A DNA stretch of 21,010 bases, taken from positions 1 through 21,010 of IMG/VR virus record IMGVR_UViG_3300001472_000031. The stretch is one strand, 5' to 3'. Made by a program: the position numbers and the translations under genes. Source of the stretch: a virus. This document shows positions 13,144 through 19,962 of the stretch, piece by piece. The notes beneath the pieces are model-generated. The model saw only the letters and a program-made list of their open reading frames with translations, was not told where the DNA came from and ran no database searches. Within the stretch, counting starts at the first letter, position 1, and every line of letters begins with the position of its first letter.

Positions 13144-14406
13144 CTATATGTCGCCAAAGTAGGTCACGCGACCTGTTGACTGATATCTATTGCCGCCGCC
13201 TGCTGGCGCGTCTGCGAAGCCGTGAAGCGTCATGCCACTTGGAACCGTTACGGTTGCAGCGTCACCAACGTAAATAAATTGATACGCAGCATGGTTGCTT
13301 AGTACGGTATCGCTCTCAAAATAGTTGTAGTGGCTGTCGATGGTGTCGCTCTCGCCAACGTAGAGCGTGGCGTCCGTAGACATGCCTTGATATGTGCCGC
13401 TTATCGCCGTGTTGTTCGGTATTATCTCAATCGTTTTCCAAATATAATTTACGGCACTAGCATCTGGCACAACGTAAGCCGAAGCCGTACCGCCCGTAGC
13501 ACCGCCACTGCCCAAAGCACCGGCGTAGCCGATAAAGCCCATGCCCGAATGGGCTTGGCAGTATGCGTACAACATAGGTGCGTCTTGCTCTAACTTGACC
13601 TCTGTGTATGCGCCAGCTTGCCCAGCCGTTCCGACGACCGTTATGCCTGTGGTGTACGATGTCCCTGCTGGGGTGGCGTGTGTGCCATCGATCGTTTCGG
13701 AAAATCTGATTTGATGCCCAGCGTTTGATGCGTCTGATTGATCAAACCGGTAGAAGATACTCGGTAGTATGTTCGCTTTGCTTTCGACTGATCCGTCGAT
13801 AGCGTACTTGTTCCCGCTTGATGTGCTTTGGACTGTGACCGCGATAGAGAAGTCTTCGCGTAGGACTGCTCCACTTGTGTCAAAGACTGCGTTTACCCAT
13901 GCTGTGCCGTTGTAGAGCTTGAGTGCGCCAGAGCTTGTGTTGAAATAGACCGCACCAGTTTGGACGCCACTTGTACTTGGATCAGAGCTGTGTGGGCCTG
14001 CGAATACTGCCTGAATTTCACTAACGCGTGTGGAGGCTGTAGCGACATGGCCCAGAGCCGTTGTTGCGTGAGTAGACGCTGTGTTAGCGTGCCCTAGTGC
14101 CGTTGTCGCGTGGCCCAATGCCGTCGCAACTTGAGTGTTCATGCCAGCAACTAGCGTCGAGATGCCAGCTATGTCCTGCCAAGGACCACCCGTCACACGG
14201 AACTGTAAGCTTTCCTGCCCAGCCGTAGATACGAATTGAAATTCGAACGCCTCAATGTTTCCACTGGCGTTGAATATTTTAGCCATCAACTGATCTAGGC
14301 GTAAGCCACCGCGCTCTGCGTCTTCTAAGTACGTGTCAAGTAAATGCTCGCCAGTGGCGGCACTTCTAAAAGTAAGCTGCTCGGATGGAACTCTAGTCTG
14401 AGCCAT
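13144..14406 (-). CDS. Tail fibre protein with cupredoxin-like domain (420 aa)
   Basis: Residues about 10-80 form an N-terminal module resembling that of the 511 aa fibre near the left edge, probably the part that docks to the virion. Residues 94-128 are five 7-residue repeats (TALGHAT, TALGHAN, TASTHAT type), suggesting a trimeric shaft. Residues about 150-172 hold GAVYFNTSSGALKLYNGTAW, a common fibre element. Residues about 187-290 look like a cupredoxin fold: FDQSDASNAGHQIRFS, TSYTTGITVVGTAGQAGAY, then APMLYAYCQAHSGMG. His231, Cys283, His286 and Met289 give the full type-1 copper pattern. The C-terminal 120 residues are beta-rich. The ribosome binding site is weak (GGGGAT). Confidence 0.82.
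   Translation of the reverse strand: MAQTRVPSEQLTFRSAATGEHLLDTYLEDAERGGLRLDQLMAKIFNASGNIEAFEFQFVSTAGQESLQFRVTGGPWQDIAGISTLVAGMNTQVATALGHATTALGHANTASTHATTALGHVATASTRVSEIQAVFAGPHSSDPSTSGVQTGAVYFNTSSGALKLYNGTAWVNAVFDTSGAVLREDFSIAVTVQSTSSGNKYAIDGSVESKANILPSIFYRFDQSDASNAGHQIRFSETIDGTHATPAGTSYTTGITVVGTAGQAGAYTEVKLEQDAPMLYAYCQAHSGMGFIGYAGALGSGGATGGTASAYVVPDASAVNYIWKTIEIIPNNTAISGTYQGMSTDATLYVGESDTIDSHYNYFESDTVLSNHAAYQFIYVGDAATVTVPSGMTLHGFADAPAGGGNRYQSTGRVTYFGDI
14023..14127 (-). repeat. Five degenerate 21-base repeats coding Ala/Thr/His heptads
   Basis: Bases code for residues 94-128 of the 420 aa fibre: heptads of the form TALGHAT/TASTHAT with period exactly 7 residues. DNA units differ at synonymous and some other positions. 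Such heptads may set the length of a trimeric shaft and can change copy number by slippage. Confidence 0.75.
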
Positions 14407-14408
14407 TA

Positions 14409-14666
14409 TTATTCATCCCCAAGTTTCTCAGCAATCTGTTCTACACGACTGCGAGAGAGCTTTATTATTGACTGTATCTTGACTACGTGAGCATTGATTG
14501 TGTCGCGGCCCTGTTGATCCGCATCTCTTAGCTCTGATATTGCAATCTTTACCGCTAGTAAGTCGTCCCTGATTGGAGATAATTCCTCTTTGATCTTTGC
14601 GTCGATGTAATCTCTGACCTTCGGATCAATCGCAGAGGCTAATGCCTTGCTGTCAGCTAACGTCAT
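14409..14666 (-). CDS. Short coiled-coil protein (85 aa)
   Basis: The function is unknown. The sequence is almost entirely helical and charged, with heptad-like spacing from about residue 20 to the end (IDAKIKEELSPIRDDLLAVK, then ISELRDADQQGRDTI, then IIKLSRSRVEQIAEKL). The start shares ATGA with the portal stop, so it is coupled to portal translation; the fibre gene starts 2 bases after its stop. A small coiled coil between portal and fibre could be a minor virion or assembly factor. The gene contains one long copy of the GGGACGAC element. Confidence 0.72.
   Translation of the reverse strand: MTLADSKALASAIDPKVRDYIDAKIKEELSPIRDDLLAVKIAISELRDADQQGRDTINAHVVKIQSIIKLSRSRVEQIAEKLGDE
14547..14570 (-). 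promoter_or_regulatory. GGGACGAC element, long copy 2, inside the 85 aa gene
   Basis: On the minus strand these 24 bases match the intergenic copy at 16593-16616 at 20 positions, starting AGGGACGACTTACTAGCGG. It is about 140 bases upstream of the 420 aa fibre start. It is also coding (RDDLLAVK), so protein constraint could explain its presence. The core ACGACTTACTA recalls the ACGACTCACTA of the T7 promoter; this is an analogy only. Confidence 0.4.
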
Positions 14667-16576
14667 TTTTCGCCTTTCATCGGAACAAGGTTCCCTTTTT
14701 GGACTTCATTCTGGATGTTCTCTTGAGGCTGAACAGATGCGCCGCGCATCTTCTCCATCATTTGCATCTGCTGTGCTGGCGTTGGGCCTTGCGCAGCCTG
14801 CTCCTTGGAAATCTTGAATTGCTCTAAGTCGGATATGCCCATAGCGCGGATAGCCTCTTCGACTATCTTTCCGCTATTGTACTCCATGCTTAGTCCCGTT
14901 TGGTTCAGCATGCCCAGCATATTCATCCACGTTTCGGCATTCTTCGTAGGTTCGAGAGGAAGCGTACCGTCGATTACGAGGTAGTCGATCTCGCCCTGCA
15001 AGTCGGAGAGATTGAAGTCGAGGTAGTTGTCCTTGACCATATCAGTGAGTGAGCCTGTCGCATCACCGTCATTCATGCGTATTGATCCTTCGGTGGCGAA
15101 GAAATCTTGTATGTTCGAAGTCATCATTCGTACCATCGGGCGTACCGACGTTGACGATATGATGCGACTGAGTACGCCGAGGCGTTGACTGCCCAGTTGG
15201 GTTAGCCGCTGGATTTCTGTAGCTGTACGTACACCGCCTTCGGCTGTCGGCATTCCTTGCTGGGCATCTGATGCGGCCGATAAGCGCTGTTTTAATCCGC
15301 CCATAGCCTCTATGTCGCGCCAATGACCTGCGGTTACGTCAGGTATTTGCGAAATATACACGCCCTCATTGGGCTTAGAGCCAGGCAAAGTGCGTACAAG
15401 ACCGTGCGGGTTGCGGTCAATTAAGTCTCCAATGGCAACCTGCGTCGGGTCTACGAATATAAGGTTCGATAATGCAGCCTGCACGTTGTCGATCCGACTG
15501 CGTAGCAACCATGTGGCTATGTCGTGAAGCGGAAGAAGCAAATCGTAAAGAGACTGGCCGAAGGTCTTGTGGCTGTCGTGGTACAGACCACCAATTACTA
15601 CAGGAAATTGCTTGCCGTAAGGATTTAACTGGCATCTGATTACAACACTCTCGTCTAGGATCGTAACAACCATCCATAGCTGGTCGATCTGAGGAAGATT
15701 AACTTCGTATCCCGCAAGCCGTACCCAGCACTCGTCAACTACTCGGCTGTCACCAAGCGTAAATAAGGAACCACCGCTTTCCCTGCGGTTTCTGTCGGCT
15801 GGGTCGATAGATAATCCACGGCCAGCCTCTTTGTGCCAAGTGTGCCCGTCCCACCCGTTATTCGGCGCAGAAATTCTATTGCGCAACGCTGGGAACTCTC
15901 GCAACTTGGGGTACAGCCCAGATTGGAGGAGCGCGTCGTACGAGGAATAGTCTGCAAATATGATATACTGCATCCGTTCCCAGTCGCCCCACTGTACGCG
16001 GGGATCGTGGAAAACCCTTCGGGGATCGACGTTGGTGATGACGTTTGTTCTGTTCTTTTGTGACCATGTAACCTTCGTAGGGGCGTACCCGTAGCGGATA
16101 CAGTCAAGAAGATGTTGCGCAATTCGGGCCTCCCCTGCGGTTCGCCGCATTTGTTGATGAAGAAGGCGCTCAAGAATTGCTCCCGACTTGCGAGACTTCC
16201 TGTTCAAACCTTCTAACTGAAACATCGGATTGCGGCCCGTAAGCGCAGCCATAAGGTAGGTGAGTACGGTGTCGCTGATAGCGCGCGTGTCAGCTATTAC
16301 GGCTTTCTCGCGGAACTTTGTGGCATCTGGCTTAACGTACACATCGTGAGCGCGGTCAGCTTGCTTCCAATGACTGTAGCGTTGCGATACCCTGTCGTAT
16401 GACATCTGCATCGCTGACTTCGCGTAGCTCACAAGACGTTGCTCTTGCTCGTCCGTTAAGTCGATTGAGATGTCGTCGTATGACATCAACTTTTCGGCAT
16501 GATCAGACAGATCGACAACGATACCGTCATCGACTGGTGTGAATTCTGCGCGATAATTTACATTATTAATAGCCAT
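14663..16576 (-). CDS. Portal protein (637 aa)
   Basis: This is the probable dodecameric portal at the unique capsid vertex, through which the terminase pumps DNA and onto which the adaptor docks. Recognition rests on the pattern of podovirus-type portals: a helical charged N-terminal third with SHWKQADRAHDVYVKPD at about 67-83 and AVIADTRAISDTVLTYLMAA at about 91-110, then LLDCIRYGYAPTKVTWSQK, DPRRVFHDPRVQWGDWE, and PVVIGGLYHDSHKTFGQSLY before LLPLHDIATWLLRSRIDNV. The C-terminal 60 residues are Met/Gln-rich and probably form the barrel or a disordered tail. It lies 38 bases after the large terminase stop, the usual order. The gap contains the best GGGACGAC copy. Confidence 0.87.
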   Translation of the reverse strand: MAINNVNYRAEFTPVDDGIVVDLSDHAEKLMSYDDISIDLTDEQEQRLVSYAKSAMQMSYDRVSQRYSHWKQADRAHDVYVKPDATKFREKAVIADTRAISDTVLTYLMAALTGRNPMFQLEGLNRKSRKSGAILERLLHQQMRRTAGEARIAQHLLDCIRYGYAPTKVTWSQKNRTNVITNVDPRRVFHDPRVQWGDWERMQYIIFADYSSYDALLQSGLYPKLREFPALRNRISAPNNGWDGHTWHKEAGRGLSIDPADRNRRESGGSLFTLGDSRVVDECWVRLAGYEVNLPQIDQLWMVVTILDESVVIRCQLNPYGKQFPVVIGGLYHDSHKTFGQSLYDLLLPLHDIATWLLRSRIDNVQAALSNLIFVDPTQVAIGDLIDRNPHGLVRTLPGSKPNEGVYISQIPDVTAGHWRDIEAMGGLKQRLSAASDAQQGMPTAEGGVRTATEIQRLTQLGSQRLGVLSRIISSTSVRPMVRMMTSNIQDFFATEGSIRMNDGDATGSLTDMVKDNYLDFNLSDLQGEIDYLVIDGTLPLEPTKNAETWMNMLGMLNQTGLSMEYNSGKIVEEAIRAMGISDLEQFKISKEQAAQGPTPAQQMQMMEKMRGASVQPQENIQNEVQKGNLVPMKGEK

Positions 16577-16592
16577 AGTTATTTGTTACCCC

Positions 16593-16616
16593 CTTTGCGG
16601 TTAGCAAGTCGTCCCT
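16593..16616 (-). promoter_or_regulatory. GGGACGAC element, long copy 1, between terminase and portal
   Basis: On the minus strand it begins AGGGACGACTTGCTAACCGC, within the 38-base gap before portal. It overlaps the last two bases of the terminase stop codon. Copies occur at 14547-14570 (20 of 24 bases the same), 5443-5452 and 7626-7634. It is mostly noncoding here, which makes a regulatory role more plausible than for copy 2. Confidence 0.45.
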
Positions 16617-18252
16617 ACTCACCCCAGTTTCTCCATTCTGTTTTTGATGCGCCCGTCAGCCAAGCGTTAGCGTCCATTTGGGTAATGGGTGATGGCGTGA
16701 AGTAGTCGCCAGAGCTAGGCGTTCTGGCTAAGACATCCAGCCCAATAGAAAGAGCGTCTACTTGGTCGTCGTAGGTGCCCGATGGGAAGGTTTGGCACTC
16801 GTCGTAGAATGTATCGATCCAAGGCGCGTTCTCTGGCAGGAATACGCGACCACCCTCTATAAGTGGGAGGACTGCGTTGAGCCGTGATACTTTATCGCCC
16901 GATACTTTGTAGGGAATTACGGATACACCGCTTTCGCGCTTGAGTTCTTGGATAAGGGACTGACCGCTGGCCTTGTCTTCTATGTAAAGGCCGCGCAATC
17001 CTTTGCCGCGCCACTTATTGTTCAGCATTATAATGCGCCTCTTGAGTTCTGGGAACTCAAAGCGATCTCGGATGACGTCAACTAAGTAAATATCGCCCGT
17101 TGTGTCCATTCCGAGTACGCACATCACCGAATAATCGGACGTAGTTTTGGCTTTAAAGGCCGTATCCGCAGATATTACGAGGGTTGAGAAGGTTTCTGGC
17201 TTTAAATCGGACGGAAATGTACGCCACCAATGCGCTTTTATAATGTTCCCGCCCACAATATAGGGCGTTTGCTGGTATAATGAGGCAAATTCTCGTGGGT
17301 TTAGGCGCTCTCTGCGCTCTAAATCCTCCAAAGAGAAGCGTTCAGGCCACAATGCTTGCTTCTTTGTGCTATGAATATAGCGTTTTGAGGGGTTAACTTT
17401 CTGTAAATCCGTGCCTGACATGTAGTCTGGGTCGTCTTTTGGTAGGGATGCACGGCTCCTTTTGTCTGCCGTGCGCTTAGTTTCTATGGCAGGGAAGTTA
17501 ATATGATGCCACCGACCCTCATTCCAGTCGTCACTTTGCATAAGTCTGCCAGCCAAATCGTCTGGGTGCCAACGAGTTAGGATAACGATCTGAGCTGGCG
17601 GCACTCCATCTATGTCAGGCTGTAGTCGGGTGGATAGTGCGGAGACGTAATAGTTCCAAACCTTGTTGCGCTGGGTGGCGGATTCCGCGTCCTCGCGCGA
17701 CTTGAACGGGTCATCGAATAAGAGCAGATTTGCGGCCCGTCCAGAGGTGGTGCCGCCAATACCTATGAAGTATGCGGCTCCGCCGCTTGTCGTGCGCCAC
17801 TGGTCAACTGCGCGGCTGTCAGCAGACATCTCAAAGTCTGCGTAGGCTTGATCGGTTAAGGGGTCGTTTACGAGTTCTCGGACTTGGCGCCCGAAGTCTG
17901 TGGCGAGTTGAGAATTGTAGGATGTGGACATCAAAAAGCGACTAGGCTTCCGTGCCATGAAGTAGGACGGGAACAGGACTGAGCCGTAGGTGGACTTGCC
18001 GTGTCGCGGCGGCATGGTGATGAGAAGATTTCGGACAGGCATCTTCTTTGTCTTGCGCTTTTCAGTGTCCGACATGTTGAACTGGTTTGTAAGCGTGTTC
18101 CTCTCTAAAGCGTCTAAGGCTCTTATCATCGTCTTATGGAACGGAGGTATGAACCAGTTAGGATTGTGTAGCTTAACAAAGCCATCGAAGCTCTCTTCTG
18201 CCTTACGCAAGGCTAAGAGATGACGAGCAGCAGCTTGCGGGGTGAGGCTCAT
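16615..18252 (-). CDS. terL: Terminase large subunit (545 aa)
   Basis: This is the ATP-driven DNA packaging motor and genome-cutting nuclease. The N-terminal ATPase shows Walker A at about 79-88 (MPPRHGKST), Walker B at about 176-182 (LLLFDDP) and a coupling-type segment at about 223-236 (VILTRWHPDDLAGR). The C-terminal RNase H-like nuclease shows three acidic sites: ISADTAF near Asp362, YIEDKASG near Asp426, and YDDQVDAL near Asp495/Asp496. The order and length are normal. The start shares ATGA with the stop of the 75 aa gene. The only odd point is the insert around residues 256-300 rich in Lys, Ser and Asp, which I take as family variation. Confidence 0.95.
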   Translation of the reverse strand: MSLTPQAAARHLLALRKAEESFDGFVKLHNPNWFIPPFHKTMIRALDALERNTLTNQFNMSDTEKRKTKKMPVRNLLITMPPRHGKSTYGSVLFPSYFMARKPSRFLMSTSYNSQLATDFGRQVRELVNDPLTDQAYADFEMSADSRAVDQWRTTSGGAAYFIGIGGTTSGRAANLLLFDDPFKSREDAESATQRNKVWNYYVSALSTRLQPDIDGVPPAQIVILTRWHPDDLAGRLMQSDDWNEGRWHHINFPAIETKRTADKRSRASLPKDDPDYMSGTDLQKVNPSKRYIHSTKKQALWPERFSLEDLERRERLNPREFASLYQQTPYIVGGNIIKAHWWRTFPSDLKPETFSTLVISADTAFKAKTTSDYSVMCVLGMDTTGDIYLVDVIRDRFEFPELKRRIIMLNNKWRGKGLRGLYIEDKASGQSLIQELKRESGVSVIPYKVSGDKVSRLNAVLPLIEGGRVFLPENAPWIDTFYDECQTFPSGTYDDQVDALSIGLDVLARTPSSGDYFTPSPITQMDANAWLTGASKTEWRNWGE

Positions 18253-18476
18253 ACTGTCGGTTCTCCGTCGCTGGTCACGTCGGATCGGGTTTCGAGCTTG
18301 TCATTGCTAATATGCTCGCGTGACAATTCCTTCACTAGACGTGTTTGACATTCGATCTCTAAACCTTGCGCTTCAATTTCTTCAAACTGCTTGTTTAGTA
18401 GATCAAGTTGCTTTTGTTCTTCCGTCTTTTGAGGAAATTCAATTATGTGCTGGTTTGCGTATATCTGCTTTTTCAT
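18249..18476 (-). CDS. Small coiled-coil protein between terminase subunits (75 aa)
   Basis: The function is unknown. Residues about 15-55 are a charged helix with heptad-like spacing (QKQLDLLNKQFEEIEAQGLE, then QTRLVKELSREH). It shares ATGA junctions with both neighbours, the upstream small terminase candidate and the downstream large terminase. That tight coupling suggests a part in packaging, for example as a linker or cofactor of the terminase, but this is inference. It is too short to be a normal small terminase by itself. Confidence 0.72.
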   Translation of the reverse strand: MKKQIYANQHIIEFPQKTEEQKQLDLLNKQFEEIEAQGLEIECQTRLVKELSREHISNDKLETRSDVTSDGEPTV

Positions 18477-18811
18477 GCGTCTGCGTCCAAAGTGTCAGCG
18501 TCTATGATCTGATTTACGCCCGAAGCAATGCGCTCAAGCTCCTCACGCGACATCTTATCGGGGCTGTCTTGTAACGTGTGCTCGTGCTGCACGAACTGTG
18601 CAGTTAGGTCAGGCATTACCTTGTTTAGAAGGGCAGAAAAGACGCGGGCTTGGGTAGGCGACCACTCTTTATCGCCCATAACTACGGCGTGAGCCTCGTC
18701 TATTTGGTGCTCCACACGTTTGTATAGCCCAGAGCGCATGTTAGCGACCTGCATTGGTGTAAGTTTCTTGCCGTTGTGAGGGCTGATGCGGCCTTTTGGG
18801 TTATTTGGCAT
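18473..18811 (-). CDS. Terminase small subunit candidate (112 aa)
   Basis: This is the first gene of the leftward block. Residues about 15-32 (KLTPMQVANMRSGLYKRV) and 49-72 (EWSPTQARVFSALLNKVMPD) resemble segments I know from small terminases and related proteins, where TQ..A...LL.KV.PDL precedes a short acidic C-terminus with MSREELE. Small terminases bind the packaging site and stimulate the large subunit. Position just before the large terminase supports this, but no DNA-binding helix-turn-helix is clear. The ATG has TTAGGAG about 10 bases upstream, a rather long spacing. Alternative: a conserved packaging accessory protein. Confidence 0.65.
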   Translation of the reverse strand: MPNNPKGRISPHNGKKLTPMQVANMRSGLYKRVEHQIDEAHAVVMGDKEWSPTQARVFSALLNKVMPDLTAQFVQHEHTLQDSPDKMSREELERIASGVNQIIDADTLDADA

Positions 18812-19004
18812 TTAAAATTAACTCCTAAATTTTCAATTTTGCTCAGATTGGTCGCGGGGTCGGAAATGGCGATTGGCGAAAACCGGCTTTGGGGGTCGAG
18901 GGTAGCCCCCCCCATGTGCGGATTTCGTATTTTCGTAGATATAAGCCATTGATTTCGTTGAATAGTTGGTTTTCATACAGGAAACAGATCGCATGTAAGG
19001 GCTG

Positions 19005-19016
19005 GAAAACGTTTTC
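19005..19016. promoter_or_regulatory. Perfect 12-base palindrome, candidate operator
   Basis: GAAAACGTTTTC is its own reverse complement. A further GTTTTC half-site lies at 18969-18974. A two-fold symmetric site in a divergent promoter region is a typical shape for a dimeric repressor site, but no repressor gene is visible in the window. Confidence 0.4.
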
Positions 19017-19132
19017 AAACTTGCTTCAAGCGCGTTGGAACATGGGTGCGTAATAATCATTTCAGGATCTTACACGAGCGTGAATGCGTGGTCGTCCACG
19101 ACCGACGAACTTCGTTCTGGGAATTAACAGTT

Positions 19133-19154
19133 GTCCAGCCAAGGAAGGCTGGGC
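19133..19154 (+). promoter_or_regulatory. Leader hairpin upstream of the rightward Ala-rich gene
   Basis: GTCCAGCC can pair with GGCTGGGC around the 6-base loop AAGGAA (8 pairs, one G-U). It ends 17 bases before the GGAGG ribosome binding site and has no T-tract, so it is not a terminator. It may stabilise the 5' end of the message or be part of the divergent control region. Confidence 0.4.
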
Positions 19155-19178
19155 CTATGTTCACAAATGGAGGCCAGC

Positions 19179-19634
19179 ATGGCACGTACACAAACACAAG
19201 CGACTACACCTGCACCAACTTCACGCGACTGGGCGCATTCATATGCGACCGCGAAGTCCCCTGCGATTGCGGCGGCTCTCGCGGATGTGATCGCGCAGAA
19301 GGCCGAAACGTCCACGCGCAAATCGTGGGCGAACTTGAGCGCGTACATCAGCGCGGGAAAGACCGCGCATGTGAAGGCTTTCGCCATCAAGGACGCTGAC
19401 AAGCGCAAGGCTGCGTTCGCGGCTCTCGCGCCCAAGGCTGCGCCCAAGGCCAAGCCCATGACGCAAGCCGAACTTCTCGCGGGCCTGAGTTCAGGCGCGA
19501 TAACGCAAGCGCCTGCGAAAGCTCCTGCGGCTCCTGCTCCTGCTCCTGCGGAGGCGGCTGCACCTGCGCAAGAAGACTTCGCAACCGGTCTTGCAAGTGT
19601 GATCGCGGCTTTCATGCAGTCACGCAACGCATAA
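19179..19634 (+). CDS. Ala-rich early-arm protein with Pro/Ala linker (151 aa)
   Basis: I do not recognise a family. The start is set by GGAGG 5 bases before the ATG at 19179; upstream in-frame ATGs have no such site. Residues 15-82 look helical and basic (RDWAHSYATAKSPAIAAAL, then TSTRKSWANLSAYISAGK, then IKDADKRKAAFAAL). Residues 83-131 are a flexible Ala/Pro/Lys linker, and the last 20 (EDFATGLASVIAAFMQSRNA) form a second short helix. The layout, a small helical head and a tethered C-terminal peptide, suits a DNA-associated or host-interaction protein. The gene is visibly richer in G+C, with heavy use of GCG and CGC codons, than the rest of the window. It has its own terminator, so it is probably strongly and separately transcribed. 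Confidence 0.78.
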   Translation: MARTQTQATTPAPTSRDWAHSYATAKSPAIAAALADVIAQKAETSTRKSWANLSAYISAGKTAHVKAFAIKDADKRKAAFAALAPKAAPKAKPMTQAELLAGLSSGAITQAPAKAPAAPAPAPAEAAAPAQEDFATGLASVIAAFMQSRNA

Positions 19635-19645
19635 TCGCGCAAACA

Positions 19646-19671
19646 GCGTCCCTTCGGGGGCGCCTTTTTTT
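19646..19671 (+). terminator. Strong intrinsic terminator after the Ala-rich gene
   Basis: GCGTCCC pairs with GGGGCGC (one G-U) around a TTCG tetraloop and is followed by C and seven T residues. It lies 12 bases after the stop codon. It makes the 151 aa gene a separate transcript unless read through. Confidence 0.92.
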
Positions 19672-19737
19672 GGTTTTCGTTTCGTGCGCTCACCGAGCGT
19701 ATCAGCCGACAACCAGCCCAGCAAAATAGGAGACTAA
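19672..19737 (+). other. Short intergenic segment before the membrane protein gene
   Basis: This 66-base stretch between the terminator and the 74 aa gene should hold the next promoter if termination is efficient. I see only an AGGAG ribosome binding site near its end and no clear promoter. Confidence 0.35.
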
Positions 19738-19962
19738 ATGCGTACAGCATCAACGCGGCAGCTTGCCGTGCCCAATACCCGTTTGCGTGTAACAAACGCA
19801 ATTCTATGGGTTCTAACCCTCACCGTAACAGCACCTTTCGTTTCATGGATGTTCATCAATTTCATCCTCGGCTGCGGTGAAATCCAGTATTTGCCCAACG
19901 GCCAATGGCAGACCGGCGAGTGCTTCTACTTCCCACACACACAAAAAACAGGAGAATGGTAA
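19738..19962 (+). CDS. Small membrane protein (74 aa)
   Basis: AGGAG lies 5 bases before the ATG. Residues 1-18 are basic and polar. Residues about 19-45 form one long transmembrane segment (NAILWVLTLTVTAPFVSWMF, then INFILG), and the last 30 residues are polar with Cys46 and Cys62, which could pair outside the cytoplasm. By the positive-inside rule the N-terminus would be cytoplasmic. The function is unknown. The next gene starts on its stop (TAATG), so the two are coupled. Confidence 0.72.
   Translation: MRTASTRQLAVPNTRLRVTNAILWVLTLTVTAPFVSWMFINFILGCGEIQYLPNGQWQTGECFYFPHTQKTGEW

Larger units (their letters stand above)
18812..19178. other. Divergent intergenic region (367 bases)
   Basis: No convincing gene lies here; short open frames on both strands lack family-like sequence and ribosome binding sites. 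It separates the leftward structural block from the rightward arm, so promoters for both should lie within it. I see no clear -35/-10 pair. It contains a run of eight C (18906-18913), a perfect 12-base palindrome (19005-19016), an imperfect palindromic stretch around GGTCGTCCACGACC (19090-19103), ACGAACTTCGT (19105-19115) and a hairpin just before the rightward gene. It is next to the small terminase candidate and could also hold the packaging site. Confidence 0.6.

Noticed and set aside
18906-18913. Run of eight C as a phase-variation tract
   Set aside because: It is not within a supported gene or at a visible promoter spacer, and one homopolymer alone is not evidence.
18700-19060. Short minus-strand open frames in and beside the divergent region (71 and 75 codons)
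   Set aside because: No ribosome binding sites, odd composition (His, Pro, Ser, Arg mix), and one overlaps the better-supported small terminase candidate.
19046-19399. Plus-strand frames overlapping the Ala-rich gene (117 and 68 codons), and long minus-strand frames opposite it
   Set aside because: They arise from the G+C-rich codon pattern of the real gene. The frame at 19179 has the GGAGG site and ends just before the terminator.
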